A DNA stretch of 64,000 bases from Pacificibacter marinus (GCF_900109555.1 NZ_FNZV01000001.1:62001-126000), one strand, 5' to 3'; positions 45,156 through 54,803 are shown, counted from the stretch's first letter. Program-made: numbers and translations. Notes: a model not told the origin generated them from the letters alone.

Positions 45156-47177
45156 GTGGACATCGCAAAACTGCGCGCAGCGCACCCTGATCACTGGATG
45201 CGGGCTGCTGCCATCCGTACATTGACACTTGATGCCGTTGCTGCGGCAAATTCTGGTCACTCAGGTATGCCAATGGGCATGGCCGATGTTGCAACTGTTT
45301 TGTTTGAAAAGCACCTGAAATTTGATGCCTCTGCCCCGCTGTGGGAAGATCGCGATCGTTTCATTTTGTCCGCCGGCCACGGATCCATGTTGGTCTACTC
45401 TTTGCTGTACCTCACAGGCTACGCACAAATGCCTTTGGAAGAGATTAAAAACTTCCGCCAAATGGGTGCGAAAACAGCGGGTCACCCCGAGAATTTCTTG
45501 CTGGATGCGGTTGAAACCACCACAGGCCCATTGGGTCAGGGCATTTCCAACGCTGTGGGCTTTGCCATGGCCGAAGAATCCCTGCGCGCACGGTTCGGCA
45601 AAAAGCTGCAAGACCACTACACATACTGTATCGCTGGCGATGGCTGCTTGATGGAAGGTGTGTCACACGAAGCGATTGCTTTGGCTGGCCGCCAAAAGCT
45701 GAGCAAGCTCATTGTATTCTGGGACAACAATAACATCACTATTGATGGCAAAGTTGAACTGTCTGATCGCACCGATCAACCTATGCGCTTCAAAGCCGCG
45801 GGTTGGCATGTGCAAGAAATCGATGGCCACGATCCAGAGGCAATTGATGCCGCGATTACGGCTGCAAAAAATGCGGGCAAACCTTCGATGATTGCGTGCA
45901 AAACGCACATCGCTTTGGGCCACGCACAACAAGACACGTCAAAAGGTCACGGCGCTTTGACCGACGCGGATCAAATGAAAGCAGCAAAAGAAGCCTATGG
46001 CTGGACTGCTGCACCGTTTGAAATCCCTGCCGATATCAAAGCACAGTGGGAAGCCATCGGATCGCGTGGTCGCGAAGACCGTGCCGCATGGGAAGCGCGC
46101 CTTGATGAGCAATCAGATCGCCGCCAAGAAGAATTCGCCCGTACATTTGCGGGTGAAGCTCCTAAAAAACTTTCTGCGGTTATTCGCGCGCTGAAAAAGC
46201 AAATCTCTGAGAGTGCGCCGAAAGTTGCCACACGCAAGTCATCTGAAATGGTGCTTGAAGTGATCAACCCTGTGTTGCCCGAAACCATTGGCGGCTCTGC
46301 GGATCTCACCGGATCAAACAACACATTGACCGCCGATATGGGGGTGTTTGACGAAAACAACCGCAAAGGTCGTTACGTCTACTACGGCATCCGCGAGCAC
46401 GGCATGGCGGCTGCGATGAACGGCATGGCATTGCACGGCGGTATCCGCCCCTACGGCGGCACGTTCTTTTGTTTCACAGATTACGCCCGCCCTGCGATGC
46501 GCCTGTCTGCTTTGATGCAAATCCCCGTGACCTACGTGATGACACACGATTCCATCGGTCTTGGCGAAGATGGCCCAACACACCAACCTGTTGAACATCT
46601 CGCGATTTGCCGCGCGACACCAAACACATTGACCATCCGTCCTTGTGATACGGTTGAAACGGCTGAAGCGTGGGAAATCGCGCTGACATCGCAAAAAACG
46701 CCAACTGTTTTGGCACTGACCCGCCAAGGTCTGCCAACGCAGCGCAAAGAGCACAAAGTGAAAAACTTGGTTGCTCAAGGTGGCTATGTTTTGGCTGACT
46801 CAGACGGCAAACGCCAAGCGATTTTGATCGCGACAGGGTCCGAAGTTGAGATCGCTATGGCGGCACGCGAGATCTTGCAAGAGGCTGGCATCGGCACGCG
46901 CGTTGTGTCCATGCCGTGTATGGAACTCTTCGCAGAGCAAGACCTCGCCTACCGCCGCAAAGTTTTGCCTGCTGGCCCAGTTCGGGTTGGTGTTGAAGCT
47001 GGCGCACGTGCGGGCGGCTGGGACAAGCTTTTGCTCGGCGAACGTGGTCGTGAACAAAAACAAGCCTTTGTTGGCTTGGATCGCTTCGGTGCCTCTGCGC
47101 CAATCGATGAGCTGTACGAAAAGTTCGGCATCACCGCTGAAAATGTTGTCGCTCAAGTGAAAGCGCTTTTGGGCTAA
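45156..47177 (+). CDS. tkt: Transketolase
   Basis: 673 residues, starting with GTG (AAGGAGATCCACAC upstream). Thiamine-diphosphate motifs: [33 protein letters not shown] with later DNNNITID (metal/TPP pocket), and in the second domain [13 protein letters not shown] and [19 protein letters not shown]. It moves two-carbon units in the pentose phosphate and Entner-Doudoroff-linked network. A terminator and two GAPDH genes follow, making a central-carbon block. Confidence 0.97.
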   Translation: MDIAKLRAAHPDHWMRAAAIRTLTLDAVAAANSGHSGMPMGMADVATVLFEKHLKFDASAPLWEDRDRFILSAGHGSMLVYSLLYLTGYAQMPLEEIKNFRQMGAKTAGHPENFLLDAVETTTGPLGQGISNAVGFAMAEESLRARFGKKLQDHYTYCIAGDGCLMEGVSHEAIALAGRQKLSKLIVFWDNNNITIDGKVELSDRTDQPMRFKAAGWHVQEIDGHDPEAIDAAITAAKNAGKPSMIACKTHIALGHAQQDTSKGHGALTDADQMKAAKEAYGWTAAPFEIPADIKAQWEAIGSRGREDRAAWEARLDEQSDRRQEEFARTFAGEAPKKLSAVIRALKKQISESAPKVATRKSSEMVLEVINPVLPETIGGSADLTGSNNTLTADMGVFDENNRKGRYVYYGIREHGMAAAMNGMALHGGIRPYGGTFFCFTDYARPAMRLSALMQIPVTYVMTHDSIGLGEDGPTHQPVEHLAICRATPNTLTIRPCDTVETAEAWEIALTSQKTPTVLALTRQGLPTQRKEHKVKNLVAQGGYVLADSDGKRQAILIATGSEVEIAMAAREILQEAGIGTRVVSMPCMELFAEQDLAYRRKVLPAGPVRVGVEAGARAGGWDKLLLGERGREQKQAFVGLDRFGASAPIDELYEKFGITAENVVAQVKALLG

Positions 47178-47201
47178 ACCTGCCCCTCTCTTACAAATTG
47201 A

Positions 47202-47234
47202 AAAGCCCGTGCAGCACTGCGCGGGCTTTTTCTT
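47202..47234 (+). terminator. Terminator after tkt
   Basis: AAAAGCCCG pairs with CGGGCTTTTT with an extra G-C pair inside, about 24 bases after the tkt stop. Confidence 0.88.
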
Positions 47235-47317
47235 TTGACTGCAACCGCGTCCCCCAAAGAGCTTTGAGATCAACCAAAAATACGAATAATCATAGGATAT
47301 ATGCCAATAGAGCAAAT

Positions 47318-47364
47318 TGTTTGCGCTAACCCTTCATGTTTACGCTAACATGTTGGCGCTAAAC
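47318..47364 (+). promoter_or_regulatory. Three CceR-like operators upstream of gap
   Basis: TGTTTGCGCTAACC (47318-47331), TGTTTACGCTAACA (47337-47350) and TGTTGGCGCTAAAC (47351-47364) each match TGTTAGCGCTAACA at 11-12 of 14 bases. From memory this is the site of CceR, the LacI-family regulator of central carbon metabolism in Rhodobacter. The cluster lies about 130-180 bases before the gap ATG. The rest of 47178-47496 holds only the tkt terminator. Confidence 0.65.
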
Positions 47365-47496
47365 GTCTTTTTTCACATTGGCGACTCCCCTATACGACCC
47401 AAGACGCGCCGCGGGCGGCCCCCTGCAGCACGTCATGAGATCGCATAAATCTGAGCGACGGCACACCCGCTGTAGAGAGCACCAGGAGAGACGCAT

Positions 47497-48498
47497 ATGA
47501 CCATTCGCCTAGGGATCAACGGTTTTGGCCGTATCGGACGCTGCACATTGGCACATATCGCCGAAGCTGCGCGCAATGATGTCGAAGTTATCAAAATCAA
47601 CGCGACCGGCCCGATTGAAACAAATGCGCACCTATTGAAATACGATTCAGTCCACGGTCGTTTTGGCGGCAACATCCGCGTTGACGGCGACACGATGGAT
47701 TTGGGTCGCGGCCCGATCAAAGTGATGTCCACCTACGATCCACAAGAATTGGATTGGGATGGTGTTGACGTTGTTTTGGAATGCACCGGCAAGTTCAACG
47801 ATGGTTTAAAATCGGCTGTTCATTTGGAACGCGGCGCGAAAAAAGTGCTCATTTCTGCCCCTGCGACAAACGTGGACCGCACCGTAGTCTACGGTGTGAA
47901 CCACCGCGATATGTTGGCAAATGAACGGATGATTTCGAACGGATCATGCACCACCAACTGTCTTGCCCCTTTGGCCAAAGTGTTGAACGACGCGGTAGGT
48001 ATCGAGAGCGGCATCATGACCACGATCCATTCCTACACAGGCGATCAGCCCACGTTGGACCGCCGCCACACGGATCTGTACCGTGCGCGCGCAGCCGCTA
48101 TGGCGATGATCCCGACATCTACAGGCGCGGCCAAAGCGCTGGGTCTGGTGTTGCCAGAACTTGCAGGCAAACTTGACGGCACATCCATGCGCGTGCCGAC
48201 ACCGAATGTGTCAGCCGTCGATTTGACATTCCAAGCTGGCAAAGACGTGACTGTGGATGACATCAATGAAATCGTGCGCGAAGCGGCCAATGGCTACATG
48301 GGCATGGTGATGAGCTATGATGCAGAAGCCAAGGTATCGATCGATTTCAACCACACCACGGAAAGCTCAATCTTTGCACCGGACCAAACCAAGGTCGTTG
48401 GACGCACCGTGCGAGTTTTGGCATGGTACGACAACGAATGGGGCTTTTCATCGCGCATGGCCGATGTGGCAGGCGCTATGGGGCGTTTGATGCACTAA
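47497..48498 (+). CDS. gap: Glyceraldehyde-3-phosphate dehydrogenase, paralogue 1 (Ala36, NADP-tolerant type)
   Basis: 333 residues. [10 protein letters not shown] is the nucleotide-binding loop; catalytic Cys151 sits in SNGSCTTNCLAP, with His178 in TTIHSYTG and a conserved [12 protein letters not shown] near the end. The residue that selects NAD in GAPDH (Asp32 in the Bacillus numbering) is Ala36 here (INATGP), and Arg189-Arg190 replaces the Leu-Pro pair of strict NAD enzymes. Both changes favour the 2'-phosphate of NADP. It might act in the gluconeogenic or NADPH direction. GGAGAGACG serves as ribosome site. Confidence 0.94.
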   Translation: MTIRLGINGFGRIGRCTLAHIAEAARNDVEVIKINATGPIETNAHLLKYDSVHGRFGGNIRVDGDTMDLGRGPIKVMSTYDPQELDWDGVDVVLECTGKFNDGLKSAVHLERGAKKVLISAPATNVDRTVVYGVNHRDMLANERMISNGSCTTNCLAPLAKVLNDAVGIESGIMTTIHSYTGDQPTLDRRHTDLYRARAAAMAMIPTSTGAAKALGLVLPELAGKLDGTSMRVPTPNVSAVDLTFQAGKDVTVDDINEIVREAANGYMGMVMSYDAEAKVSIDFNHTTESSIFAPDQTKVVGRTVRVLAWYDNEWGFSSRMADVAGAMGRLMH

Positions 48499-48621
48499 AC
48501 CGTGCTACAACAATTAAATCACTCAACGGCTCAACGGGCAAAGCGCCCTTTGGGCCGTTTTGTTTCAACAGAGCCCCTTTTCTTTGACACGCAGATCGTC
48601 CATTGTTTTGAAAACTATGGA

Positions 48622-48774
48622 ATGAACCGAGCTATGGACCGCCTCTCTGTTGCCTTTGCGTGTCTTGTCGTGCTTGCTGTGATCCTCGACATGACCCTGA
48701 ATGACGGAACAGCGTCACTTTTCTTGACGCAAAAGTTTATGTTATTGATCAAACTCGTGGCATTTTGGCGATAA
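48622..48774 (+). CDS. 50-residue single-TM protein between the two gap genes
   Basis: MNRAMDRLSVAFACLVVLAV then a helix end, LNDGTASLFLTQKF and LLIKLVAFWR at the terminus. There is one membrane helix (about 7-24) and a second amphipathic helix (33-50). An alternative start is the ATG at 48634. Short proteins ending in this way are, from memory, found next to gap genes in other Rhodobacterales, which supports it as real. Function unknown. Confidence 0.62.
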   Translation: MNRAMDRLSVAFACLVVLAVILDMTLNDGTASLFLTQKFMLLIKLVAFWR

Positions 48775-48814
48775 ATATATCCATTGACGGTTGACCTTTT
48801 GCCGTGAATGCGGA

Positions 48815-48828
48815 TGTTAGCGATAACG
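48815..48828 (+). promoter_or_regulatory. CceR-like operator upstream of the second gap gene
   Basis: TGTTAGCGATAACG matches TGTTAGCGCTAACA at 12 of 14 bases. It lies 81 bases before the gap2 ATG and next to TTGACC (48791-48796), so it would overlap the promoter. Confidence 0.6.
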
Positions 48829-48908
48829 GCACAGGGTGGTTATTTCACCTATGCGCCAGCACCGAGTGGCTGGGCCACTCAGAATTATAGCGTCAAGGAG
48901 TTGCTGAA

Positions 48909-49910
48909 ATGGCGGTAAAAGTCGCAATCAACGGATTTGGTCGGATCGGTCGCAATGTGTTGCGCGCTATCATCGAATCTGGTCGTACAGACATCGAAGT
49001 GATCGCAATCAACGATCTTGGTCCAGTGGCCACAAACGCACACCTGCTACAATATGATTCAGTGCATGGCCGCTTCCCTTTCGAAGTGAAACACACTGAA
49101 GACACCATTGATGTGGGCCGTGGTCCGATCAAAGTGACCGCAATGCGCAACCCTGCCGATCTGCCTTGGTCTGATGTTGACGTTGTGATGGAATGTACGG
49201 GCATCTTTACATCCAAAGAAGCGTGCCAAGCACACCTCGACAACGGCTCCAGCCGCGTGTTGATTTCTGCACCGGGCAAAGACGCTGACAAAACCATCGT
49301 GTTTGGTGTGAACCACGACACATTGACTGCGGACGACATCATCGTGTCAAACGCGTCTTGTACAACCAACTGTCTGTCGCCTGTGGCCAAAGTGCTCAAC
49401 GACAACATCGGTATCGTCAAAGGCTTTATGACCACGATCCACTCGTACACAGGCGATCAGCCAACGCTTGATACCATGCACAAAGACCTCTACCGCGCAC
49501 GTGCGGCAGCTTTGTCCATGATCCCAACATCTACGGGTGCTGCCAAAGCTGTTGGTCTGGTTTTGCCAGAACTCAACGGCAAATTGGACGGTGTTTCCAT
49601 TCGCGTTCCAACACCAAACGTTTCTGTTGTCGATCTGACATTCGAAGCGGCACGTGAGACCACTGTGGAAGAAGTAAACCAATTGATCCGCGATGCGGCA
49701 AACGGCCCACTCAAAGGCGTGCTTGGCTTTACCGACGCACAGCTCGTGTCCTCTGACTTCAACCACGATCCACATTCATCTATCTTCCACACAGACCAAA
49801 CCAAGGTCATGGAAGGCACAATGGTACGGATTTTAACGTGGTACGATAACGAATGGGGCTTCTCAAACCGTATGTCCGACACAGCCGTTGCTATGGGTAA
49901 ATTCCTGTAA
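48909..49910 (+). CDS. gap: Glyceraldehyde-3-phosphate dehydrogenase, paralogue 2 (Asp36, NAD type)
   Basis: 333 residues. It aligns without gaps to paralogue 1 over its length, with [10 protein letters not shown]-like [11 protein letters not shown], catalytic Cys151 in [13 protein letters not shown] and His178 in [13 protein letters not shown]. The NAD-selecting Asp is kept (Asp36 in AINDLGP), with Thr189-Met190 in the second cofactor position. This is probably the main glycolytic NAD enzyme. CAAGGAGTTGCTGAA precedes the ATG. A strong terminator follows. Confidence 0.96.
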   Translation: MAVKVAINGFGRIGRNVLRAIIESGRTDIEVIAINDLGPVATNAHLLQYDSVHGRFPFEVKHTEDTIDVGRGPIKVTAMRNPADLPWSDVDVVMECTGIFTSKEACQAHLDNGSSRVLISAPGKDADKTIVFGVNHDTLTADDIIVSNASCTTNCLSPVAKVLNDNIGIVKGFMTTIHSYTGDQPTLDTMHKDLYRARAAALSMIPTSTGAAKAVGLVLPELNGKLDGVSIRVPTPNVSVVDLTFEAARETTVEEVNQLIRDAANGPLKGVLGFTDAQLVSSDFNHDPHSSIFHTDQTKVMEGTMVRILTWYDNEWGFSNRMSDTAVAMGKFL

Positions 49911-49943
49911 ACAACTGCGACGTCAACATTCTGAAAAACATTC

Positions 49944-49973
49944 AACACCGCAGCCCTCGCTGCGGTGTTTTTT
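49944..49973 (+). terminator. Terminator after the second gap gene
   Basis: AACACCGCAG pairs with CTGCGGTGTT and is followed by TTTTT; 34 bases after the stop codon. Confidence 0.9.
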
Positions 49974-50057
49974 ATTGATAAGGCCAAAAAAGTACATATA
50001 TATCAATCGCCACTCCTGCCCTTACCCCAAACTCTTAATTATGATGTGCCCTGATTT

Positions 50058-50708
50058 ATGCTCAATTTTCAGACAATTCTCAGCGAATTTATCACCCTGT
50101 GGGTTGTCATAGATCCCATTGGCACATTGCCCGTTTTCATTGGCGTCACTGCATCGCTTAGCCCTCGGCTGTCAAAATCAGTCGCCATTCGGTCCACGCT
50201 TGTAGCGTTTATCATTTTGCTGGTGTTCATCATGTTTGGACAGATCGTGCTGGATGCGCTTGGGCTTGGGCTACCCTCATTCCAAATCGCTGGCGGACTA
50301 GTGCTTTTCTTGTTCGCAATGACCATGATTTTTGGGGACGGCAAACCCGCACAAGAAGAAAACCTCGTCACATCAAAGGCTTTCACCCCTGCAGTGCTTG
50401 CGCGGCGCGTGGCGGTTTTTCCACTGGCGATGCCCTCTATCGCCTCGCCGGGCGCAATGTTGGCCGTGGTGATGCTGACCGACAATGATCGGTTTTCCAT
50501 TGCGCATCAGGCCATGACAGCAGCAACCATGACCGTTGTTTTGCTGATCACGCTTGGTATTTTGTTGGCAGCAGGGCCAATTTTGAAAGTCTTGCGCGAC
50601 ACCGGTGCGGCCATTGTCAGCCGCGTGATGGGGATGGTTTTAGCGGCTGTGGCCGTAGACACAGTTTTGCAAGGGTTTGTCGAAATCGGCGTTATACCGC
50701 CGTTTTAA
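50058..50708 (+). CDS. MarC family inner-membrane protein
   Basis: 216 residues with six helices. The early VIDPIGTLPVFIGVTASL and the later FPLAMPSIASPGAMLAVVML are the conserved MarC/UPF0056 boxes. The family name comes from the mar locus, but MarC is not an efflux pump component by itself; function is undefined. It converges on coaD with a 24-base gap. Confidence 0.9.
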   Translation: MLNFQTILSEFITLWVVIDPIGTLPVFIGVTASLSPRLSKSVAIRSTLVAFIILLVFIMFGQIVLDALGLGLPSFQIAGGLVLFLFAMTMIFGDGKPAQEENLVTSKAFTPAVLARRVAVFPLAMPSIASPGAMLAVVMLTDNDRFSIAHQAMTAATMTVVLLITLGILLAAGPILKVLRDTGAAIVSRVMGMVLAAVAVDTVLQGFVEIGVIPPF

Positions 50709-50732
50709 ACGCGCCTCTTAAACGGCCACGGT

Positions 50733-51230
50733 TCATGAACTTTTCAATTTACGCAGCAACTGTGTCTCGACATCTTCTGTCACAAATTTAGACACATCCC
50801 CGCCAAGGCGCGCAATCTCTTTGACCAGTTTGGAAGCGATCGCTTGATGGCGCGCTTCGGCCATCAAAAACACGGTCTCGATGCTATCATCAAGCGCGCG
50901 GTTCATTCCAACCATTTGATATTCATATTCAAAATCGGCAACAGCACGCAAGCCACGCACAATAATCGATGCGCCAACATCAGCAGCACATTGGATCAAC
51001 AAGTTTTCGAACGGATGCACGACAATTTCACATCCCGTCTCGCGGGCGATCTCAGCACAAATCGGTTCAAGCATTGCCACACGTTCTTCTAACGAAAACA
51101 ACGGGCCTTTGTCGCGATTGATCGCCACGCCAATGACAAGCCGATCCACCAAAGCACAACAACGGCGAATGATATCAAGGTGGCCGTGAGTGACCGGATC
51201 GAACGTTCCGGGGTATAAACCAATGCGCAT
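50733..51230 (-). CDS. coaD: Pantetheine-phosphate adenylyltransferase
   Basis: 165 residues from MRIGLYPGTFDPVTHGHLDI (the T/HxGH nucleotidyltransferase motif), with an AAGGAGA ribosome site. VRGLRAVADFEYEYQMVGMNR and the ISSTLVKE-like end SKLVKEIARLGGD match CoaD. It makes dephospho-CoA, the penultimate CoA step. Confidence 0.96.
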   Translation of the reverse strand: MRIGLYPGTFDPVTHGHLDIIRRCCALVDRLVIGVAINRDKGPLFSLEERVAMLEPICAEIARETGCEIVVHPFENLLIQCAADVGASIIVRGLRAVADFEYEYQMVGMNRALDDSIETVFLMAEARHQAIASKLVKEIARLGGDVSKFVTEDVETQLLRKLKSS

Positions 51231-51402
51231 AGCAGTCTCCTTTACTTGAAAAGGACGCAACAATATTGCGCCTGTAATTGCAAGCACAAGTCGACAGGAA
51301 AGCACATCGAAATCCAAGTGTCGCAGGGGCACACCAAAACGCCAAGCATGGCGGTGTCATGCGCCCCTTATCGCATGATCAACACAGTCCCGATATCAGG
51401 GC

Positions 51403-51837
51403 TCAGTGCCCCATAATCATCCCTTCAAGGGCGGAATTTTCCATCGCAAGCTCGGCCAAACGCGCCGAAACCACATCGCCGATGGACACAAGACCAACAA
51501 GTTTATCCCCATCGATGACAGGCATGTGCCGAAAGCGGCCTGCGCTCATGCGTTCCAAAACAGCCAAAGCCGTGTCATCAGGCACACACACTTGCAGTTT
51601 GCGCGTCATAAGCTCGTCCACGGTGCGCGTTAAAACACTTGCGCCCTCTTTGCCAAGTTCACGCACCACGTCGCGTTCAGATAAAATTCCGTCGTAAGTA
51701 TCAGGGGTGGATTGCACGATAATCGCACCAATCTTTTTAGACGACAAAAGCTCAGCCGCAGCCGCAATCGTCATGTCTGGTCTGATTGTAACGATAGTCG
51801 AAATGTCTTTTTGCTTTAGAATCTGACCAACTAGCAT
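51403..51837 (-). CDS. Tandem CBS-domain protein
   Basis: 144 residues consisting of two CBS domains (about 8-70 and 75-140), each with the pattern hydrophobic-GxxxxxD (DGILSERDVVRELGKEG and LVGLVSIGDVVSARL). The ATG at 51837 has AGGAG six bases upstream. CBS pairs bind adenosine nucleotides; the partner is unknown. It is separated from LysR by 57 bases on the same strand. Confidence 0.9.
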   Translation of the reverse strand: MLVGQILKQKDISTIVTIRPDMTIAAAAELLSSKKIGAIIVQSTPDTYDGILSERDVVRELGKEGASVLTRTVDELMTRKLQVCVPDDTALAVLERMSAGRFRHMPVIDGDKLVGLVSIGDVVSARLAELAMENSALEGMIMGH

Positions 51838-51894
51838 AAATTCTCCTAATTCTCCTGCTCCCATCTTCAAGCGTCCGTCAGACACAGCAGTCTG

Positions 51895-52785
51895 TCAAGC
51901 GTCTCGTTCCAGATCATCGACAACAGCTTTCATCTCAGCCACCAGAATATCGGCGAAACGGGTCAGTCTTTCGACCTTTCGATCATCCGCATGTCTGATC
52001 AAATAAAACGAGCGTTTAAGGCGGAAATCAGCGGGCAATATGCGCTGCATCTGCGCCACATAGGGCAAGCAAAAATCATGCACCACACCAATCCCAAGAC
52101 CCGCGCGGATCATATTCAACTGCACAGACACAGTGTTGGATGAAAAGTGGACATGCTCACAGCCAATATCATCTAAGTAGTCAAGTTCTTTATCAAAAAT
52201 CAGATCAGGGACATAGCCGACAATCTTATGATGTTTCACATCAGCAAGAGTTGAGATCGGCGAAACCGTTTGCAGATACTCTGTCATGGCAGCAAGCGAG
52301 AGATGATAATCGGTGATTTTTTGCACCAACAATCGACCTGCTTGTGGCGCGCTGACAGAAATCACTAAATCGGCCTCGCGTTTGGACAGATTGATCACAC
52401 GTGGCAAGGCAACAACTTGCACATCAAGATTGGGATGTGATGCGGCGATACGTGCCAGCACCTTGGGCAAAACAAAATTCGCACAACCATCTGGCGCGCC
52501 CAAACGGATCACGCCGCTCAGGGTTTCACCGCCGCCTTCCAAATCAGCCGCACCCAATGTGACAGCGTTTTCCGCATCCTCGGCATGGACCAAAAGCCGT
52601 GTGCCATCACGGGTCAGATCATAGCCTTGCGGGGATTTCGCAAACAGCGTCACCCCCAATCCTTGTTCCAATCGCGCCACGCGCCGCCCCACCGTCGCGG
52701 GATCCATTTTCAATCCGCGCCCTGCGCCTGACAGGCTTTCCGTACGCGCAACTGCCAAAAATACGCGAATGTCATCCCAATTCAT
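51895..52785 (-). CDS. LysR-family regulator divergent from mmsA
   Basis: 296 residues from MNWDDIRVFLAVARTESLSG; the HTH covers MDPATVGRRVARLEQGLGV. The effector domain follows. It is divergent from mmsA with a shared 136-base control region containing an 18-bp palindrome, suggesting that it controls mmsA or itself. Confidence 0.9.
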   Translation of the reverse strand: MNWDDIRVFLAVARTESLSGAGRGLKMDPATVGRRVARLEQGLGVTLFAKSPQGYDLTRDGTRLLVHAEDAENAVTLGAADLEGGGETLSGVIRLGAPDGCANFVLPKVLARIAASHPNLDVQVVALPRVINLSKREADLVISVSAPQAGRLLVQKITDYHLSLAAMTEYLQTVSPISTLADVKHHKIVGYVPDLIFDKELDYLDDIGCEHVHFSSNTVSVQLNMIRAGLGIGVVHDFCLPYVAQMQRILPADFRLKRSFYLIRHADDRKVERLTRFADILVAEMKAVVDDLERDA

Positions 52786-52846
52786 GCTGTTGTCCTGTGG
52801 TGTATTGGCAAAGCGCAGATCACCGATAGCTTTGCATTTTTGCATT

Positions 52847-52864
52847 TCTATTTTTAAAAATAGA
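52847..52864. promoter_or_regulatory. 18-bp perfect palindrome between LysR and mmsA
   Basis: TCTATTTTTAAAAATAGA is perfectly self-complementary and lies in the shared control region. It is very AT-rich and fits the T-N11-A form of LysR-type sites. TTTTTGCA copies flank it on both sides (near 52837 and 52880). Confidence 0.5.
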
Positions 52865-52921
52865 CTATTTTCACAACATTTTTGCAAGACTATCTTGGGG
52901 TAAATTCAAAAGGAGCCACCC

Positions 52922-54421
52922 ATGCAAGAGTTCACTCACTACATCAACGGCAAACACGTCGCGGGTACATCAGGCCGCTTTTCCAACGTCTACAACCCTG
53001 CCACTGGCGAAGTTCTAGGCCGCCTGCCTCTTGCCACCCCGCAAGAAGTCGATGACGCTGTTAGCAAAGCAGCAGAAGCGCAAATCGCATGGGCCAAAGT
53101 AAACCCACAACGTCGCGCCCGCGTGATGATGAAATTCGGTGCTTTGATCAACGAACATATGGACGAGCTGGCAGAACTTGTCTCTCGTGAGCACGGCAAA
53201 ACATTGCCTGACGCGCGCGGCGACGTGCAACGTGGTCTTGAAGTGGTCGAAGTGTGCATGGGCGCGCCTGCGATGCTCAAAGGCGAATTCATGGACAGCG
53301 CCGGCCCAGGCATCGATTTGATGTCTATGCGCCAAGCTTTGGGTGTTGTCACAGGTATTACACCATTTAACTTTCCAGCGATGATCCCATTGTGGAAAAT
53401 GGCCCCTGCAATTGCGTGTGGCAATGCGATGATCTTAAAACCATCCGAGCGCGTGCCCTCAACCGCGTTGCGTTTGGCAGAACTGTTCACCGAAGCGGGC
53501 CTGCCAGATGGGGTTTTACAAGTTGTGAATGGCGACAAAGAAGCCGTTGACGCGCTGCTTGACAATGACACGGTCCAAGCTGTTGGTTTTGTTGGCTCGA
53601 CCCCAATCGCGCAGTACATCTACGGGCGTGCGGCCAACAACGGCAAACGTGCGCAGTGTTTCGGCGGTGCGAAAAACCACATGGTCATCATGCCCGATGC
53701 AGACCTTGATAAAGCGGCTGACGCTTTGATCGGTGCTGGTTTTGGCGCGGCTGGCGAACGCTGCATGGCGATCTCGGTGGCTGTGCCTGTGGGCAAAGAC
53801 ACGGCTGACAAACTGGTGGCAAAATTGCTGCCCCGTATCGAAGCATTAAAAGTCGGTCCATACACTTCAGGCGACGACGTTGACTACGGCCCCGTAATCA
53901 CTCCAGCGTCTTTGGAACGCATCACAGGTCTGATCGCTTCTGGCGTAGACCAAGGCGCAACCTTGGTCACAGATGGCCGTGATTTGAAGTTGCAAGGTTA
54001 TGAAAATGGCTACTTCATCGGCCCATCATTGTTTGATGATGTAACGCCAGACATGGACATCTATAAAGAAGAAATCTTTGGCCCTGTGCTGTGCAACGTG
54101 CGTGCAGAAACCTATGAAGAAGCGCTCAAATTGGTCATGGACAACGATTACGGCAACGGCACTGCGATCTACACGGCGGATGGCGACACGGCCCGCGATT
54201 TCGCATCCCGCGTCAATGTTGGCATGGTCGGCATCAACTTCCCTGTGCCTGTGCCCTTGTCTTACTTTAGCTTTGGTGGCTGGAAGAAATCTTCCTTCGG
54301 CGATTTGAACCAATATGGTCCAGATGCGTTCAAATTCTACACCAAAACAAAAACAGTCACAGCCCGCTGGTTCTCTGGCATCAAAGACGGCGCAGCTATG
54401 GCATTCAAAGAACTCGACTAA
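52922..54421 (+). CDS. mmsA: CoA-acylating methylmalonate-semialdehyde dehydrogenase
   Basis: 499 residues. MmsA-specific GVVTGITPFNFPAMIPLWKM, GFVGSTPIAQYIYGRA, and the catalytic Cys in GAGFGAAGERCMAISVAVPVG are present, with ALDH Glu replaced by Asn as in CoA-acylating enzymes (GAKNHMVIMPDAD). The end SSFGDLNQYGPDAFKFYTKTKT is typical. It converts malonate or methylmalonate semialdehyde to acetyl- or propionyl-CoA in valine and inositol breakdown. AGGAGCCACC precedes the ATG. Confidence 0.96.
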   Translation: MQEFTHYINGKHVAGTSGRFSNVYNPATGEVLGRLPLATPQEVDDAVSKAAEAQIAWAKVNPQRRARVMMKFGALINEHMDELAELVSREHGKTLPDARGDVQRGLEVVEVCMGAPAMLKGEFMDSAGPGIDLMSMRQALGVVTGITPFNFPAMIPLWKMAPAIACGNAMILKPSERVPSTALRLAELFTEAGLPDGVLQVVNGDKEAVDALLDNDTVQAVGFVGSTPIAQYIYGRAANNGKRAQCFGGAKNHMVIMPDADLDKAADALIGAGFGAAGERCMAISVAVPVGKDTADKLVAKLLPRIEALKVGPYTSGDDVDYGPVITPASLERITGLIASGVDQGATLVTDGRDLKLQGYENGYFIGPSLFDDVTPDMDIYKEEIFGPVLCNVRAETYEEALKLVMDNDYGNGTAIYTADGDTARDFASRVNVGMVGINFPVPVPLSYFSFGGWKKSSFGDLNQYGPDAFKFYTKTKTVTARWFSGIKDGAAMAFKELD

Positions 54422-54447
54422 GATCACTATCACAAATCGAACATTTT

Positions 54448-54480
54448 GGGCGGTCTTTCAAATGAAAGACCGCCCTTTTT
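54448..54480 (+). terminator. Terminator after mmsA
   Basis: GGGCGGTCTTTC pairs perfectly with GAAAGACCGCCC around AAAT, followed by TTTTT; 27 bases after the stop. Confidence 0.93.
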
Positions 54481-54526
54481 ATATCATATCAAACATTTCG
54501 TGATCTTGACGTAACTTATCTGCCTT

Positions 54527-54568
54527 TGTGATCTAGTCACAGAAGCCCGCGCCCATGTGTGCTATACT
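54527..54568 (+). promoter_or_regulatory. Crp/Fnr-type site and extended -10 promoter of the DUF2892 gene
   Basis: TGTGATCTAGTCACA (54527-54541) has perfect TGTGA/TCACA arms with a 5-base centre. The -10 TATACT (54563-54568) is extended by TG, with start expected near 54575. The dyad centre is about 41 bases upstream of that start, the class II activator position. No good -35 exists, which fits activator dependence. Confidence 0.6.
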
Positions 54569-54593
54569 AAGGTGAACACAAAAGGAGAGAACC

Positions 54594-54797
54594 ATGTTTT
54601 CTAAGAATGTCGGCAAAACGGATCGTCTAATCCGCATCATTGTTGGTCTTGCACTGCTCGCAGGATTTGTGGTCAGCCCCGATGCAAGCTACCGCTGGCT
54701 CTACCTGATCGGCATCGTGCCTTTGGCAACTGGCCTGATGAGCAGTTGCGCATTGTATTCGCTCTTTGGCCTCAACACCTGTTCAGCCAAAAAGTAG
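54594..54797 (+). CDS. DUF2892 small membrane protein
   Basis: 67 residues with the DUF2892 pattern: NVGKTDRLIRIIVGLALLAG, a second helix WLYLIGIVPLATGLMSSCALY, and the Cys pair Cys51 and Cys63 near the end (LFGLNTCSAKK). Such proteins are often linked to rhodaneses and sulfur handling; the function is unknown. AAAGGAGAGAACC is the ribosome site. Confidence 0.9.
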   Translation: MFSKNVGKTDRLIRIIVGLALLAGFVVSPDASYRWLYLIGIVPLATGLMSSCALYSLFGLNTCSAKK

Positions 54798-54803
54798 CCA
54801 ATA

